DNA of 64,000 nt from Nephrocerus scutellatus (GCA_947095585.1 OX352763.1:29995462-30059461); one strand, 5' to 3'; counted from the stretch's first letter, positions 21,186 through 32,716 are shown. Translations and numbers: made by a program. Notes: generated from the letters alone by a model not told the origin.

Positions 21186-21733
21186 ATGAAAAATGGTGAA
21201 ATGGTTATGTCGTAGAAAAAATATTCCGTCATTTTTGACGGGTTCCCACCTAGACGTTCTTAAGATTGATTTTCCTGTTGAATTTTTACACGCACAATGT
21301 TCCTCGGGAATGCCGCCACATATACTGAAATGGAAAGTTGGTGCATTTATCATGCTTCTTCGAAATCTAAACCCAAAAAAGGGTTTGTTGAATGGAACTC
21401 GATTAATAGTCAGCAGTCTTCGTCGAAACTGTATAAAAACAAAATTTCTCACAGGAAGAAATATGGGGGAAAAAATTTGCATTCCTAGAATTCATTTGGA
21501 GCCAAGCGAAAGTACTTTGCCATTCAGACTGAAGCGTCGCCAATTTCCATTGATGTTGGCTTTTGCAATGACCATCAACAAGAATTAAGGCCAGTCTTTT
21601 GATCATGTCGGTGTAAATCCCTGAGCCAGTTTTCGCTCATGGACAGTTATATGTCGCTTTAACTCGAGGAAGATATCATAAAAATTTAAAAGTCTTTGTC
21701 AAGAAGATTTACTTAAGAACTCTTGTATATTAA
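21186..21733 (+). pseudogene. Helitron PIF1-type helicase, C-terminal end
   Basis: The plus strand reads IDFPVEFLHAQCSSGMPPHI, then LKWKVGAFIMLLRNLNPKKG, LLNGTRLIVSSL, PFRLKRRQFPLMLAFAMTIN, then a stop where the family has a Gln in KSQGQSF, then GQSFDHVGVN. After one frame change comes GQLYVALTRGRYHKNLKVFV and an end at about 21,731. These are the last conserved helicase motifs of Helitron Rep-helicases and of PIF1 proteins; the QGQSF and YVALTRGR blocks bind nucleotide. The N-terminal Rep domain and the Walker A and B motifs are missing. It starts within a few bases of the minisatellite end. No Helitron 3' hairpin plus CTRR end was confirmed. Confidence 0.88.
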
Positions 21734-21739
21734 ACTATA

Positions 21740-23055
21740 CGGATGGTCTAGAAGTCTCCCTCGATGGTGCGTTTTCTGCATTACTAAAATTTGATTTGGC
21801 ACAAAAATCATTAAATTTCGCAAATCTGAAAAGTGAATGCAATTACTTACATAATGTAATTCACACGATAATCTCCTGTGATTATTAACACGCTTAATCG
21901 GTTTAATAAAACTGCACCCTTTAACGTTCTTCTGCACACTCCTCCGCTTTGGAGAACTCTGTTTAAGTCGAGCGAGTGAGTTAATTCATGTGCCATTCAG
22001 GGCTGCAGTGCTGTTGCTGTTTCGCGTGCGCTGTCACACTCTGCGAATTAATTCTCGAGTCTCGTCTCGACCTCGAGTGCATACAACATGTGCAGTCAGT
22101 GCATGTCGAATTTTGAGAATAATTTCGATCCACTGGTGGTGGAATTCCGCGCTACACAGGCACGCACGCACACACAGACTTATCATAGATTTTAACAGGG
22201 CGCGAGCTCTTTTGTGGCGTTTTTGCGATGATGAAGAAGCGGAAATTGTGGGTAATAAAGAAATCCCTTCTGGGATTTCTGCTCGCCTGCTGCAGTGTCA
22301 TCTGGGCATTTGCCTGATTTGGTCAATTGTCGACGCGCAAGAACCTTTTGTGTATTTTGATTTGTAGTTAGTGGCGGATAACGGTTGGTGTGAATAAGTG
22401 AGTGAGTGAGGTTAGACTCAATTGATGGTGACTTTTGTGTGGTGTTCTCAGATTAATATTCAAGAAGTCTCATTGCATGAGTTTTCTTTTTCGTTAAAGG
22501 GTTCGAGTTTTTTTTGCGTTCTTTGCACATTTTTTCTGCCTCTTTGATTCTTTCGATTCCTCGGTTGGAAAGGACGAACATTGCATTTGCTGGTGCTGGC
22601 GCTGTTTCTACTTGCCCAAGGTAGTGTGGTGGGATGGGTCTGTTCTATGATTGTGGGGGGCATGTGGGGCCTCTGTGTTTTGTGAGTGAAACAAATGGAA
22701 TAACTGAGTATCGTAATACATAATAAGTAGTATGCCCCTGAGGAGCATAGCATAGGACACAATTCGGTAAAAAGAGTAGGATTGATCCAGTTGTTTGTGT
22801 GTGTTGATTTGAATGCGAATGCGCGGGTATGTGAGTGCGCGGGATATCATAACAATGGCCGCCGTTATTTTCGGCACGAACTTGGAGACAAGCACAGGAT
22901 TCATGTTCGTTCCACATCATTGTGGTTAGTTATATGTACATATTTCTTTTTTTCTTCCTTTTTTGTTCTTTCTTGTATTCTTCTTCTCATTTTATAGTGG
23001 ATGAATTTTTTTATTTGGAGCAAAATATATTTTGGTGCTTTATTTTCTCGGATCT
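21740..23055. other. Non-coding, single-copy-like
   Basis: No gene recognised. It includes CACACGCACG-rich stretches near 22,150 and several T-runs. It could be intronic or 5'-flanking DNA. Confidence 0.45.
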
Positions 23056-23057
23056 CG

Positions 23058-23105
23058 GGCCTTGAACCGCAATGGTCTGTCGCGCCAAATATTATTATTA
23101 TATAC
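23058..23105 (+). mobile_element. Solo 3' tail of the SINE family
   Basis: CCTTGAACCGCAATGGTCTG followed by TCGCGCCAAATATTATTATT matches the last 45 bp of the full SINE at 29,220-29,511 (CCTTGGACCGCAATGG...CGCCAAATATTATT). No tRNA-like head is present, so it is a 5'-truncated copy or the tail of a partner LINE. Confidence 0.7.
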
Positions 23106-23394
23106 TCGGATCATCGACGAGCGTAAGCTTTGGGTTGCAAATACGAAACATCCTTGCCGACCCCGAGGGAATATTTCTTCCTTTGTCCCCTTTCTTTTTC
23201 TGTTTTCTTTGCACTTTTTGAAACAACAATCGCCGCTAGTTGGTCAAAAAACTCCATGTAGTGGTGGCAAGCAAATCTTAGGTGACCGCAAGCTACGTTT
23301 GAGCATGATAAGTGGCATCATCGGAGGTTAACCAAGATGAGAAGTAGAATCACTTGCCGCGCATATTCCGCTGGTAAGCATGATAACAGCGAAA

Positions 23395-23530
23395 CTTTAA
23401 CCAAGAAGGAATTTAGCTCTGAAACTGAATACCAGAAACATCCCGGAGCCAAAAAGTGATATACGGATGGATCAAATAAAGCAGTAAGTGGTAGTGGTAG
23501 TACATGGGCCAGGAAACTGTTGTTTTGCTA
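23395..23530 (+). pseudogene. RNase H start fragment of a LINE
   Basis: The plus strand reads YTDGSNKAVSGSGSTWA, the first catalytic block of LINE RNase H (YTDGS with its Asp), preceded by a low-similarity linker. It ends in a GGTTAGGTTAGG-like tract near 23,540. It is in opposite orientation to the following fragments. Confidence 0.5.
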
Positions 23531-23679
23531 TCTAGATGGTTAGGTTAGGCTAGATTAACGTGTCTGTCAGGGAAACCGATACACTTAGACCAAATGGTCC
23601 ATTGCGATACCACGCGGATTAGGAAAATTTTTCCCCCTACTCGTTGAACCCATTAGAGAAGCGTCAATAGCGATAATTA

Positions 23680-23999
23680 GTGTCGCTGTAAAAGAAAGCT
23701 CCCATATGGAGTTTACGTTCTTGGGAGAGGGCTGGACAAGTACAGAGAAGATAGTGCAGCAATGACTTCTTGATTGCTGAAGTGGTGTAAAAATACATTA
23801 GACTACGTTTTACTATTAAGCAGGATCTAGGGCTACCTTTATCTACTACATATAGCGAGTAATATCCAGCAGTCCTGAGTCCGCAATTGTTAACAATCCA
23901 TGGTTCTTGGATCAGGACGATGTCCTCTCCGCCTTTAAGCAGACGGAGTGAAAAGGAAGCCGAGGCCTTTTTAGAGTTAATCTGGACTAACTGCAGCAT
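23680..23999 (-). pseudogene. LINE endonuclease N-terminus joined to C-terminal tail by deletion
   Basis: On the minus strand MLQLVQINSKKASASFSLRL, then GGEDIVLIQEPWIV, GLRTAGYYSLYV and PRSCLIVKRSLM form the N-terminus of an R1/I-type endonuclease; the Glu of IQEPW is a metal-binding residue. Without a stop the frame then enters LLCTCPALSQERKLHMGAFF, which in the related element at 51,380-51,420 is the far C-terminus of ORF2. The element has lost its reverse transcriptase and RNase H between these points. The junction is near 23,775. Confidence 0.75.
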
Positions 24000-24289
24000 T
24001 TCTGTTGTAATGAGGCAGAGAAACCTCCATCACGGTATTCTCCAAATCTTCCCAAATCTTAAGTTCTGAAGACGAACTTAGAAGTGCGTCCTCGTTGGGG
24101 AAGTCTGTGAAAGGTGAGTCCTCCGTCTTTATATCCGATAGAGGATAGGAGAGAGGACAGGGAGATAGACGACTGTGATAGGGTCACCGAAGTTTTGGGA
24201 GTGTCTTATGCTCCAGGGTCGGGAATTAGGAGCTCTGAGTCTGTAAGATGGGGGGCAGTTGACTCTGCTCTCTGCTCTGCCAAGCATAC

Positions 24290-24965
24290 TTCTTACACAT
24301 CCTTAACCAATGTAATGATGGACATTCACAGATAATGTGCTCGGATGATTCGTCATCTTCCGAGCAGAACCTATATTATTTATCTGAGCCTAGATTAAGT
24401 TTGTTAAGGTGGAGTCGCGAGCCACAGCTACCTGTGAAAAAGCTTACCAGCTTTCTAATGCTATTTTTGTCTATATTAAGGATTTCCTTGTAGGAAAAGG
24501 GTCTAATTGATTGCTTCAGTCCCGGAACATTTCCCCAGAAGGCCAGACGAATTTTGTTTTCCCAATTATTAATCAGCGCTGTGGCGGCAGGCCAGTTGAA
24601 ACCACAGTAGGGTTCAGGTCCTATGAGTACAGACTTTTAGCCAGCCTTAGCTAGTTCATATGCAGATCCGTTGCCGACAATTCCTTGATGACCAGGGACC
24701 GATTCCGAGTTTCACCCTGTTATATCGTAGCAGTATTTAAGTGTTAAAGATTCCATTAAGTTGGATGACAGAGTTTTAAGTGCTACCTGGCTTTCTGAAA
24801 AGATATATATCCTCGCGCCCTTAACGCCATTACTATGGTTTATTTTAGCGCAAGTCTCAAATGCATGGGGTCCACCCTGACAAACCTTGGGACTCATTCA
24901 TTCATGCTATCGAGACTTTGATGTTGGGTCCAAAGACACCAGCTCCAACTCCAGTTTCCGTCTTC
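24290..24965 (-). pseudogene. RNase H and C-terminal tail of an R1/I-type LINE
   Basis: The minus strand gives IYIFSESQVALKTLSSNL (family: SDSQAALKAL, third catalytic Asp mutated to Glu), then VPGHQGIVGNGSAYELAKAG, the WVPGH block with its His, a stretch with NWENKIRLAFWG, LVSFFTGSCGSRLHLNKL and finally CSEDDESSEHIICECPSL, the closing knuckle. Stops interrupt it. It lacks the upstream reverse transcriptase. Confidence 0.82.
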
Positions 24966-25129
24966 GATGCATCTGTAAAGCAAATAAGACTTCTAGCGTC
25001 CAGTCAGTTTGCACGGTCTATTATTTCTACCTCAAATAACCTGCCGAAACAGTATTCTCTGACCTGTCGGGATAGTTTGTATGTATTTGTAACGCGGTCT
25101 TCCTAATAAAGTTTTTAGGGGGAAACTCC

Positions 25130-25510
25130 TACGACAGCCTCAGAGAACAGGACTGTTCTATATTGTTCTTCTGTCCAATCCAAATGCTCTCGAGCGAACT
25201 GAAAGCGGCAACGAGTCCGCTGGGACTGTGGTCAATTTCGGCCCGTTTGCTGGTCTGTGTGCAGTCAGTTCACCTTCTCAAAGTCGTCTTCTACCTGTCC
25301 ACCGACTGGCTTCGACTTAGAAATTCTTGACGCCCCTGTCGCAGTTGAACCGCATTCAAACGACGATTTCGCAACGAAGTCGTCACAAGAAAGCGGTCAT
25401 TACGCTGTGTTGTACCACGAGGTCGTCCAGATCCTTGTCTCAACATCTTTGCCCTGATACGAGCATCTTGATATCTCTGCCACTCTACACTCTGTGCAAC
25501 CACTTAAGCG
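25130..25510 (-). pseudogene. Tc1-like transposase, N-terminal part
   Basis: On the minus strand WQRYQDARIRAKM, QGSGRPRGTTQRNDRFLV and TTSLRNRRLNAVQLRQG form the paired helix-turn-helix DNA-binding region of Tc1-like transposases. After frame changes FAREHLDWTEEQYRTVLFSE appears, which precedes and includes the first catalytic Asp position (FSDE in the family; Asp lost here). The rest of the DDE domain is missing. Confidence 0.82.
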
Positions 25511-25519
25511 GCTACCTCT

Positions 25520-27990
25520 TGTGTGGTATTCATATTCTTGTTCCGGATGAAGACGTAATCGATAGGAGACCGTTCAGGCTAAGCGTTGATATAGGAATGA
25601 TGACAATACCGAACGAGCGATTTCGGGGTATGCTATTTTATTGTTGTCACTGAATTTTTTTTAAAAGGTTAATTCGAAACCCTACTGTATGCATTTTACA
25701 AAATCAATTTGTTGGCACGATATAAGTACAAAAAAGGTAACACTGGATAGGTGTTGAAATAGACTTTGAATCTGCATTCAAGAAAATTAAACAAGCTTAG
25801 GATTTTTTTATATTTTTAAACTTTGATCAATGTGCTAATTTTTTGCACCCAAGTGTATATCAAGAGGTTACTGTAATGAAACCAAAAGAAATGTTAATGT
25901 AATGAAGACTGACTGACTGAAAATAACTTCCAACAGAAGCTGTGCCCTGTTTTGCCCCCTCAGGACTTAACGTCTTCCCGTTAGTATGAATGTATATCAA
26001 AATTTCTACATTTAAACTCGTTTCTGTTTTCTGAAGCTTTATTCAGTTACTTATTTACATTTTCGCTATTACATCTGTGCATAGCATCGATTTGGCTAAA
26101 AAGCCTGTGTGTCCTATCTAAACATTGAACATTACCTTCCACAAAACCGCCCCCCCCCCCACAATTCATTTTCGCCAGGCCAGTACCTTAATCAGCATAT
26201 TCCCATGAAATGCGAAATGAAATGTACTGCTCAGTGCTTAGGCCAGCTCATCTCTCATCGTCATCATTGCACGAAATATCCACGGTCCCTCCTGCTCTTT
26301 CCTTCATCTCTCTTATCAAAATTGAAGTTGGATTCTATTGCTCTGTGTGTGGAATGTGGCAGCAGCAGACAGCATCAGCTTTTCATTATGGCAGCGCAGC
26401 ATTCATTGGTAAAGACATAAGCTCACTGGCAAACATACATACATACATGCAGCAACTACCTTCATTACATACATCCGCACATGGTTTTTTTGTTGTTGTT
26501 GTTGTTATTTTGTTTTTACTTTTGGTCAGTTGTTGTTCAGTTCTAGTAGCGCCTCCGGAAGTGATGGGTGATGGTTTTGTTGTGTGTAGTGACTTGTGAG
26601 TGATACGGGGTGAACATTTGTTTGCAATTTTTATACAATTTGAGTGATTATCAAACTCTGACTCTGTGTGAGCCGAAACAACATAACATGTTGGTACATA
26701 TGTACGCACATGCAAATCGAAAGCGATCATCGGAATTAAAATTAATAAACTGTTGATTTAATAAAAAATAAAAAAGGAAAAATAGGTACATACTTCTAAT
26801 TCAAATCTGTGAATTATTTGACGTGATAATAAAAAAAATACAAACTGATGCCGTTCAACAAAAGGTGACATAATATTTTATTTGTTGTTGTTGTTTTTCC
26901 CATGCACAAAAATTATTTCCTAAATAATTTTTTCAATTCCATAAACATTTGCTGCGACGCCATTTGTATCAGTTTACAATATTTTCATTTTCACCTTCAT
27001 AATTATTCCAATTTAATATTATGTATGTACATATGTACATACATACAACCTTCTCGGTTATACGTACTCTTTTACTTATCGCTCGTTTTCTGTCGTTTGG
27101 CGTCGTCGTTGTGTCGTCGTCGCAGTCGTCGTATCTCCCCGAATGACTTCAAAGTGCAAAGTGTTTGCTACGTTTTACTGGAACAGTTTGCATGGTAGTT
27201 GTTATTGGCGGTGGGTGGTGAGATGGCGGTCATGATTCGCTATGTGGTGGAGTGAGTGGTGTGTTTGTTGTTGGTTGTGTTATGCTTTTATGATGGGTCG
27301 TGGGCTGGCAATTGAAGGAAGGTATATGTTCTTAAAAAAAAAAAACCACAATGAGATTTGTTTGCTCGCAGTTAAAAGTCTAATATGGCGCATAAATATG
27401 TTTATCCGTTATACGTAATATGAACCAAAAATAACAGAAAAAAAATTAAGTAAATGGGTAGATATGATGTATGTTGTTGCTGGAGTGAAATGGATTCTTC
27501 TATTATAAGGAGAATAAATGAGTGAGTGGGTGCGAGCGGTGTGGGAATTTTTCTTCATCACAGTTTTTGGAAAGACCGAGTGGTGGCGGTGGGGTCGGTT
27601 TGGTGTATAAGTTTGTTTGCTTTTGTTCAAAAGCAGCATATTGGAGCTTACACATTCTTAGGTATATTATGCGAGTTAAGGAGGTGAAATCTGCTCGAAA
27701 ATATTTCGTGATCAAAGACCATTTGGGTGAAGGGTGTGATAACGTGTGGTGGTTAAATGAAAATGGCGGTGTTGTCTACATGATTTGGCGGATAAAAATC
27801 AATATTCCACTTGCATGATGTTTTATTTTTTTGTTACACGAATTTGTTCTTCTCTAATTTGACTTTTCTTGGGAGAGAGAATAAAATAATAATTATCCAG
27901 ATAAACTCATAGAAACATTAATAACAAAAACGCTATACATTTATCTGATTAGAAATTAGAAGGTCAGTCCTTCATTCAAAAACAACGAGC
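25520..27990. other. Non-coding DNA
   Basis: No gene recognised. Present are a C run at 26,150-26,160, (GTT)n near 26,488-26,506, and palindromic TACATATGTA clusters near 27,020-27,045. An open frame at 27,522-27,818 has no recognisable domain. Confidence 0.45.
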
Positions 27991-27999
27991 TACTGCTTC

Positions 28000-28520
28000 T
28001 GCCAATTAAAAGAACTGGTCAAAACCAAGAAACCACTCTAATGTGGTCACCCGGATACTCAGGCTTATCAGGATAACGAGGCAGCCGTTACTGGCCCCAA
28101 GGCCAGCATTGGCTATTCCAAAAGCCATATCCAAAACAAGAGTAAAGAGTGGAAAAACACTGCTATCGAAGCGTACCCATTACGCTATTCTCATCGCCTG
28201 GAATGAGACAGGTCAAAAAGCTTCTCAAATACAACATTAGTCATATTTACAAGGCCCTCAAACTGGACCGCCATATACTAAGAACGCTGGTCTTGTATTT
28301 AACCGGACACGGTTCATTCAATCATTCATTGAAAATCGAAAAATCCCAATCGCTTCCGATTTTGTAACAAGGTGAAGGAAAGATCAGAGCGCATACTTTT
28401 TATATGTGAAGCCCTCACCCGGAAAAGAATAAAACACTTGAAGGCTTATACAATGCTAGACCAATCGAATTTGCAGATGTGGTGGCGTTCACAAAGGAAC
28501 TGAGCAATTACATAATGTGG
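28000..28520 (+). pseudogene. LINE RNase H end and C-terminal tail
   Basis: The plus strand reads LWSPGYSGLSG (a decayed WVPGHSG block), then RVEKHCYRSVPI, then YKALKLDRHILRTLVLYLTG, HGSFNHSLKIE, and PIEFADVVAFTKEL. The LTGHGSFNxHL block is typical of R1/I-type ORF2 C-termini. Stops and substitutions abound. It abuts the inverted RTE copy at 28.54 kb. Confidence 0.72.
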
Positions 28521-28539
28521 TGAAACATTTTCCACCGGT

Positions 28540-30930
28540 CACGATTTTGGGCCGATGTTATCCAGTTTGGCATCCCTAAACTCAGAGCGTCCTGGTCTAC
28601 GCCATCCTTTTAGCGTAGGCTTGGCCGGCTTGGGTCGCTGTCGTGTTCCATAAATCCTACCGCAAAGGACTTTCTGAGCTTCTTCGCTCATGCGAGCTAG
28701 GTGTCCTACCGAGCTTAATTCTCTTCACGATGTCGACATCGCGGTAACGCTCGTAGACCTCATCAATTTAAAGTCTTCGGAATCGTCCTTCCTCACATAC
28801 AGGGTCAACCGTAAGATTTTCTCTCGAACGCGGCTAAGGGGTCAGAATGCTTTTTGCTAAGCACCCAAGTCTCGGATCCATATGTAAGTACTGGTATGAC
28901 CATTCATTGTCTTATACACCAGCGGCTTGGAGCTTTGGAGATTTTTGGAGGTTTCGTACCGCCTGCTCTATCTGGATAAAAGCTTCCTGTGCAGCTCTTC
29001 GGTTTCTATCAACGATGTCAATATCGTCTGCGTAACCCAGTATCTGAATAGACTTATAGAGGATTGTTCCTTTAGCCGGTACGTCGGAGTCTAGGATCTC
29101 TTTCTCCAACGCAAGGTTCACGAGGACACAGGCCAGTCCATCCCCTTGTCGGAGCCCGTTATAGATGTTGAATGGGCTTGATAGTGATCCGGATATTTTT
29201 ACTTGGCTTATAACATTGGGCGCCGTGGCTCAGTGGTAATGCACATGGCTGCTGCTCAGGAGGTTCAGGTTCGAATCCCAGCGACACCAAAAGTATTTTT
29301 CACGGTGTCCCACCTCTCACGAATGGGTGACAAACGTTCCGAGAGTAATTAATACCTTGTCACGGAAAGCTTCTCAATTCGCCATTCGGATCCGGCCTTA
29401 AATTGTAGATCCCTTCCATTTTGTGTCCAAAAATTAACATGTGCAGCACAAATGGTCGCGAGAAGTTAAGCCTTGGACCGCAATGGTCTGTCGCGCCAAA
29501 TATTATTTTTTTTATAACATTGGTCATGGTGAACCTACATAGCCGTGCCAGTTTATTCGGGATGCCGAATTCTCTCATGGCTTTATAAAGTTCTACTCTG
29601 GCGGCTTTAAAGCCTATATTTTATGAACTGCTCGGTGTATTGTGGGGCTTCCTATTTTTATTAGTTCCGCTGGGATCCCATCTGATCCTGGGGCCTTATT
29701 ATTTTTGAGCCGATTTATCGCTCTGCTAACTTCGCGTATGCTTTTTGGCGGCAGCACAGTATGATCTTTGGTTATTGGTGGATCCTCCAATTCCTCAGTT
29801 AACTGGCCATTTAGAAACTCATGAAAGTGCTCTTCGCATCGCTCTAAGATGCCTTTGAGATCGGCGATCAGATTACCCTGTTTGTCTTTGTAGTATGTGC
29901 AACGTGGTGTATATTGCGCATACCGCGGACCCTTTCGTAGAACTTCCGCGTCTGGTGCGGTCCTCGCTCCCTGTACTCTTCTAGTTCACGGACGAGATTC
30001 TTCTCCCACGCTGCTTTCTTTCATATCTTCTGAGCTCTTTATATTTAACGTGCCCGCGTTCTATGATATTGTTGCCTTGCTCGGTACGCAACATTCTTAC
30101 GTTCAGTCGCTAGCTTACATTCGTCATCGAACCAGTCGTTCCGATCTCTGCGACTACTGCCTAAGATGGAGTCAGCAGTACTAATGACAGTATTCTTAAG
30201 GCTTTTCATTTCTCTTCTACGCCCGATATCTCAGCCCCAGGAGCTACTCTCCCTGCATTTAGGGCGACTCCTATCGCTTGACCGTAGTTGTGTCTGGTGT
30301 TTCTGGCCAGCCGTGTTAACTCGAGTCTGATTCGCGGATGTAGTCTTTGGTCCATACCAGTGAGGGTTATGCATCGTGATTATGCAATCCGCGTTCGGAG
30401 CCCCATACCAACATGATAATGATAGTTAAACGTCCGAGTCGACGTTGGTACCTTGGTTCGTTTGTACCGTCATCAGGTTCGGGTTGTGGCGGTGGTCTAT
30501 CTGGTTGCGACTGGCTTCATCTAGAGATGTCCAGGTGGCTTTACGGATATTTTTACGCGCAAACCTTGCAATCGCAACGACCAAATTATTGCTTGCTGCC
30601 ATCTCTATGACTCGTTATCCATTGTCATTAGTGTTCTCGTGTGAACTATGTGGTGCCAATGTACTGCCTGAATACTGGCTCCCTACCTATTTTGGCATTC
30701 CTATCCCCCAGAATGATTTTTACGTCATACTGAGAACAGGCATGTTCCCGTTCCTGGAATCCTCTGTAGGCGCGTGAACGCTTATGAGGCTTATGTTTTT
30801 AAATCTGCCCCACACGCGAAGGGTGCATGGCCGTTCAGTTACTGCTTTAAAGCCGATAACGGTGGGTTTCATTCGTTTGCTGACTAGAAACCCGACCCAG
30901 AGCACATAATGTCTTGCTTGACAGCTGTAA
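28540..30930 (-). pseudogene. RTE-type LINE, near full ORF2, split by a SINE
   Basis: Reading leftward from 30,930: endonuclease blocks VGFLVSKRMKPTVIGFKAVT and NISLISVHAPTED; linker GRREMKSLKNTVISTADSIL and YYKDKQGNLIADL; reverse transcriptase fingers INRLKNNKAPGSDGIPAELI; MREFGIPNKLARLCRFTMTN; then, after the SINE, VISQVKISGSLSSPFNIYNG, LRQGDGLACVLVNLALEK and the active-site block ILGYADDIDIVDRNRRAAQE. The tail has ELSSVGHLARMSEEAQKVLC. Several frame changes and stops kill it. The DLNAKIG block of the endonuclease is not evident. It is 5'-truncated by family standards. A shorter, closely similar copy is at 41,365-41,745. Confidence 0.92.
29220..29511 (+). mobile_element. tRNA-derived SINE, full copy with target duplication
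   Basis: This 292-bp element has RNA polymerase III A box TGGCTCAGTGG (29,226-29,236) and B box GGTTCGAATCC (29,268-29,278), a body with GTATTTTTCACGGTGTCCCA and CGGATCCGGCCTTAAATTG, and a 3' end ATATTATTTTTTT. It is bounded by the 12-bp direct repeat TTATAACATTGG at 29,208-29,219 and 29,512-29,523. The other RTE copy shows the unoccupied site at 41,712-41,723. The tRNA-like head is not a functional tRNA gene: no acceptor stem pairs across it. Movement would have depended on a LINE partner. Confidence 0.95.
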
Positions 30931-31900
30931 TATATGTCATATTCTGATTTTTGTAAGACACCATCATCGCATCTCCTGAATTGCTGTTATCTCAGTATTA
31001 TATTTGGACAGGGTATCGGCTAGCTGCTGTGCAAACCTAAAGAATATTTTTGAACATCTACCATGGATTTTCCGACAAGGCAAATCTCCGTGAGGGTATA
31101 AATCGCGAAAAACGGTTGCAAACACTGCGACCTCAATCAAGTGAACGGGAGTGTATCTTATATTATATGTATATGTATTCTCTATTTCTAATTCTATTGA
31201 CGCAAAATTTCTGTTGGTTTTTTTTTGCTCTCTCCTCGTATGTACTTTACCGTCAGAGATATCTCATTTGCTTACTTCTTCTTTGCTGTGTGATTTATCG
31301 CTGTATTTTTATTTCTTGTACTTCATTATTGATATTCCCAATACTCCAATTCCCCACATTCCCACTTGCGAGCTATTAAACAATCCAACCGACGCGACGG
31401 GTCCATCACTACGCCGTTAAACTAATTATAATTATCAACGGCATAAACAGCCATTTGCAATAATTATCACTCTACCTCATGTGCACACTTGATACACACA
31501 CCCACAAACACTAAATAATGAAACTTTTGTTTAAAATAAGCTCATTTTACTCAATTACCAAATGATTATCTTTTTATTTATTTTCTTGTCATTCATTTTG
31601 TTACGCTCAACGTAACTTCTCACCTCTTACCTCTCACCACTTATTTCTGATAGATAATTATTGGGTCTGTTCTCTGTTATTTAAATTCTCATCGCTGTCT
31701 CACTCACTAATATAAAATATACCATCATTGCATTAATCCAATGTTGTTTCTTAGACTTTCTATCACTCAATGTGTAGCTTTTCCAACATTCCAACATTCC
31801 ATTTTCCATGAGCCATAGACCGACCTCGATTAATTGCCACGAATTGTTGTTCCACTCGGATAATTATGTTACAATTATTGTAGTTTGACGTTTTTGTGTT
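30931..31900. other. Non-coding DNA
   Basis: No gene recognised. AT-rich, with short open frames that lack motifs. Confidence 0.45.
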
Positions 31901-31904
31901 TTTC

Positions 31905-32470
31905 TTATCAACTGGGTATAAATTTCTTTTTTTATAGCTCTTTCGATTTGTAGGGTAGAGTTAAAATTTTTCTCTCGTTGTTTGGGTTTGACGGTCTATT
32001 TGCAAACTGTACCTGGGGACTGGGGTAAGGTTTGATTTTGCGTTTTATTTTGTTTGTTTTGTAACCGATACTGTCACTTTGCTACCCATCGGTAATCGAT
32101 GGGTTAAGGAGCCAGCCCATAGAATACGTTGCATCCGTTGGGACGACGTATGCAACTGACAGATCGACGAAATATATGCATTCTTATGGGAAGTGTCCCA
32201 TAGGAAAATGATGTGACGGCAACGTCAACGAGTACGTCGATGCTACTGACGTAACGGATTCTATGGGCTGGGCCCTTAAGGTTTCGTTTACTAAGCAAGA
32301 TGGCGAAGAGAGAGCTAGCAGACTAATTTCTCAGTTTGTTTTTGACATTTTGAGTCGTTCTTTTTGTAAACGAAACCACCACAAAAACAATCAAAACTCT
32401 GTTTCTGTGACAGCTTACTTGTGGATTTGGTTTTAGGTATGGTTAGAGTAAATCGAAAGAGGCATTAGTT
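31905..32470 (-). repeat. Dispersed repeat 'family A', interrupted copy
   Basis: Relative to 60,650-60,990 this is a reverse-complement copy: AGCTCTTTCGATTTG, CTATTTGCAAACTGTACC, ACTTTGCTACCCATCGG, TTTCGTTTACTAAGCAAGAT and GGCGAAGAGAGAGC follow in matching order. It is split by the TTAA element at 32,108-32,275. Partial copies lie at 46,930-47,040 and 48,235-48,335. No coding capacity. Confidence 0.8.
32108..32275. mobile_element. 168-bp TTAA-flanked inverted-repeat element
   Basis: The ends are imperfect inverted repeats (GGAGCCAGCCCATAGAATAC on the left; complement of the right end GGGCCCAGCCCATAGAATCC). TTAA flanks both sides at 32,104-32,107 and 32,276-32,279, as for piggyBac-type transposition. 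It sits inside the family A repeat; the related copies at 48,286-48,301 and 60,826-60,845 lack it. Too small to code for a transposase. Confidence 0.85.
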
Positions 32471-32619
32471 TCTACCCAAAGTGATGGGCGAAATCGATCT
32501 AACAAAATCTTTTTAACCTTATCACTGAAAAGATCGAAATAACCGAACTGGTTGAAAAAATTCAGGTTAAATTGTATCGATTCGCGTTCATTAGCTTTTT
32601 CGTTTTTCGTTTTTCGTTT

Positions 32620-32716
32620 ATTTGTTCATTAGTTCATTCGGTCATTCGTTCATTCGTTCAAGTTCGTTCATTCGTTCATTCAATCATTCTTTCATTCGTT
32701 CATTCGTTTATTTACT
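32620..32716. repeat. (TTCA/TTCG)n microsatellite
   Basis: Imperfect tetranucleotide repeat TTCATTCG with a few interruptions. Confidence 0.9.

Noticed and set aside
24113..24125. GGTGAGT as a recursive splice site
   Set aside because: No polypyrimidine tract or branch point upstream; it sits between retrotransposon fragments.
29220..29292. A tRNA gene (A and B boxes present)
   Set aside because: No cloverleaf with a pairing acceptor stem, and the sequence continues as a 292-bp repeat with target duplication and other copies; it is a SINE head.
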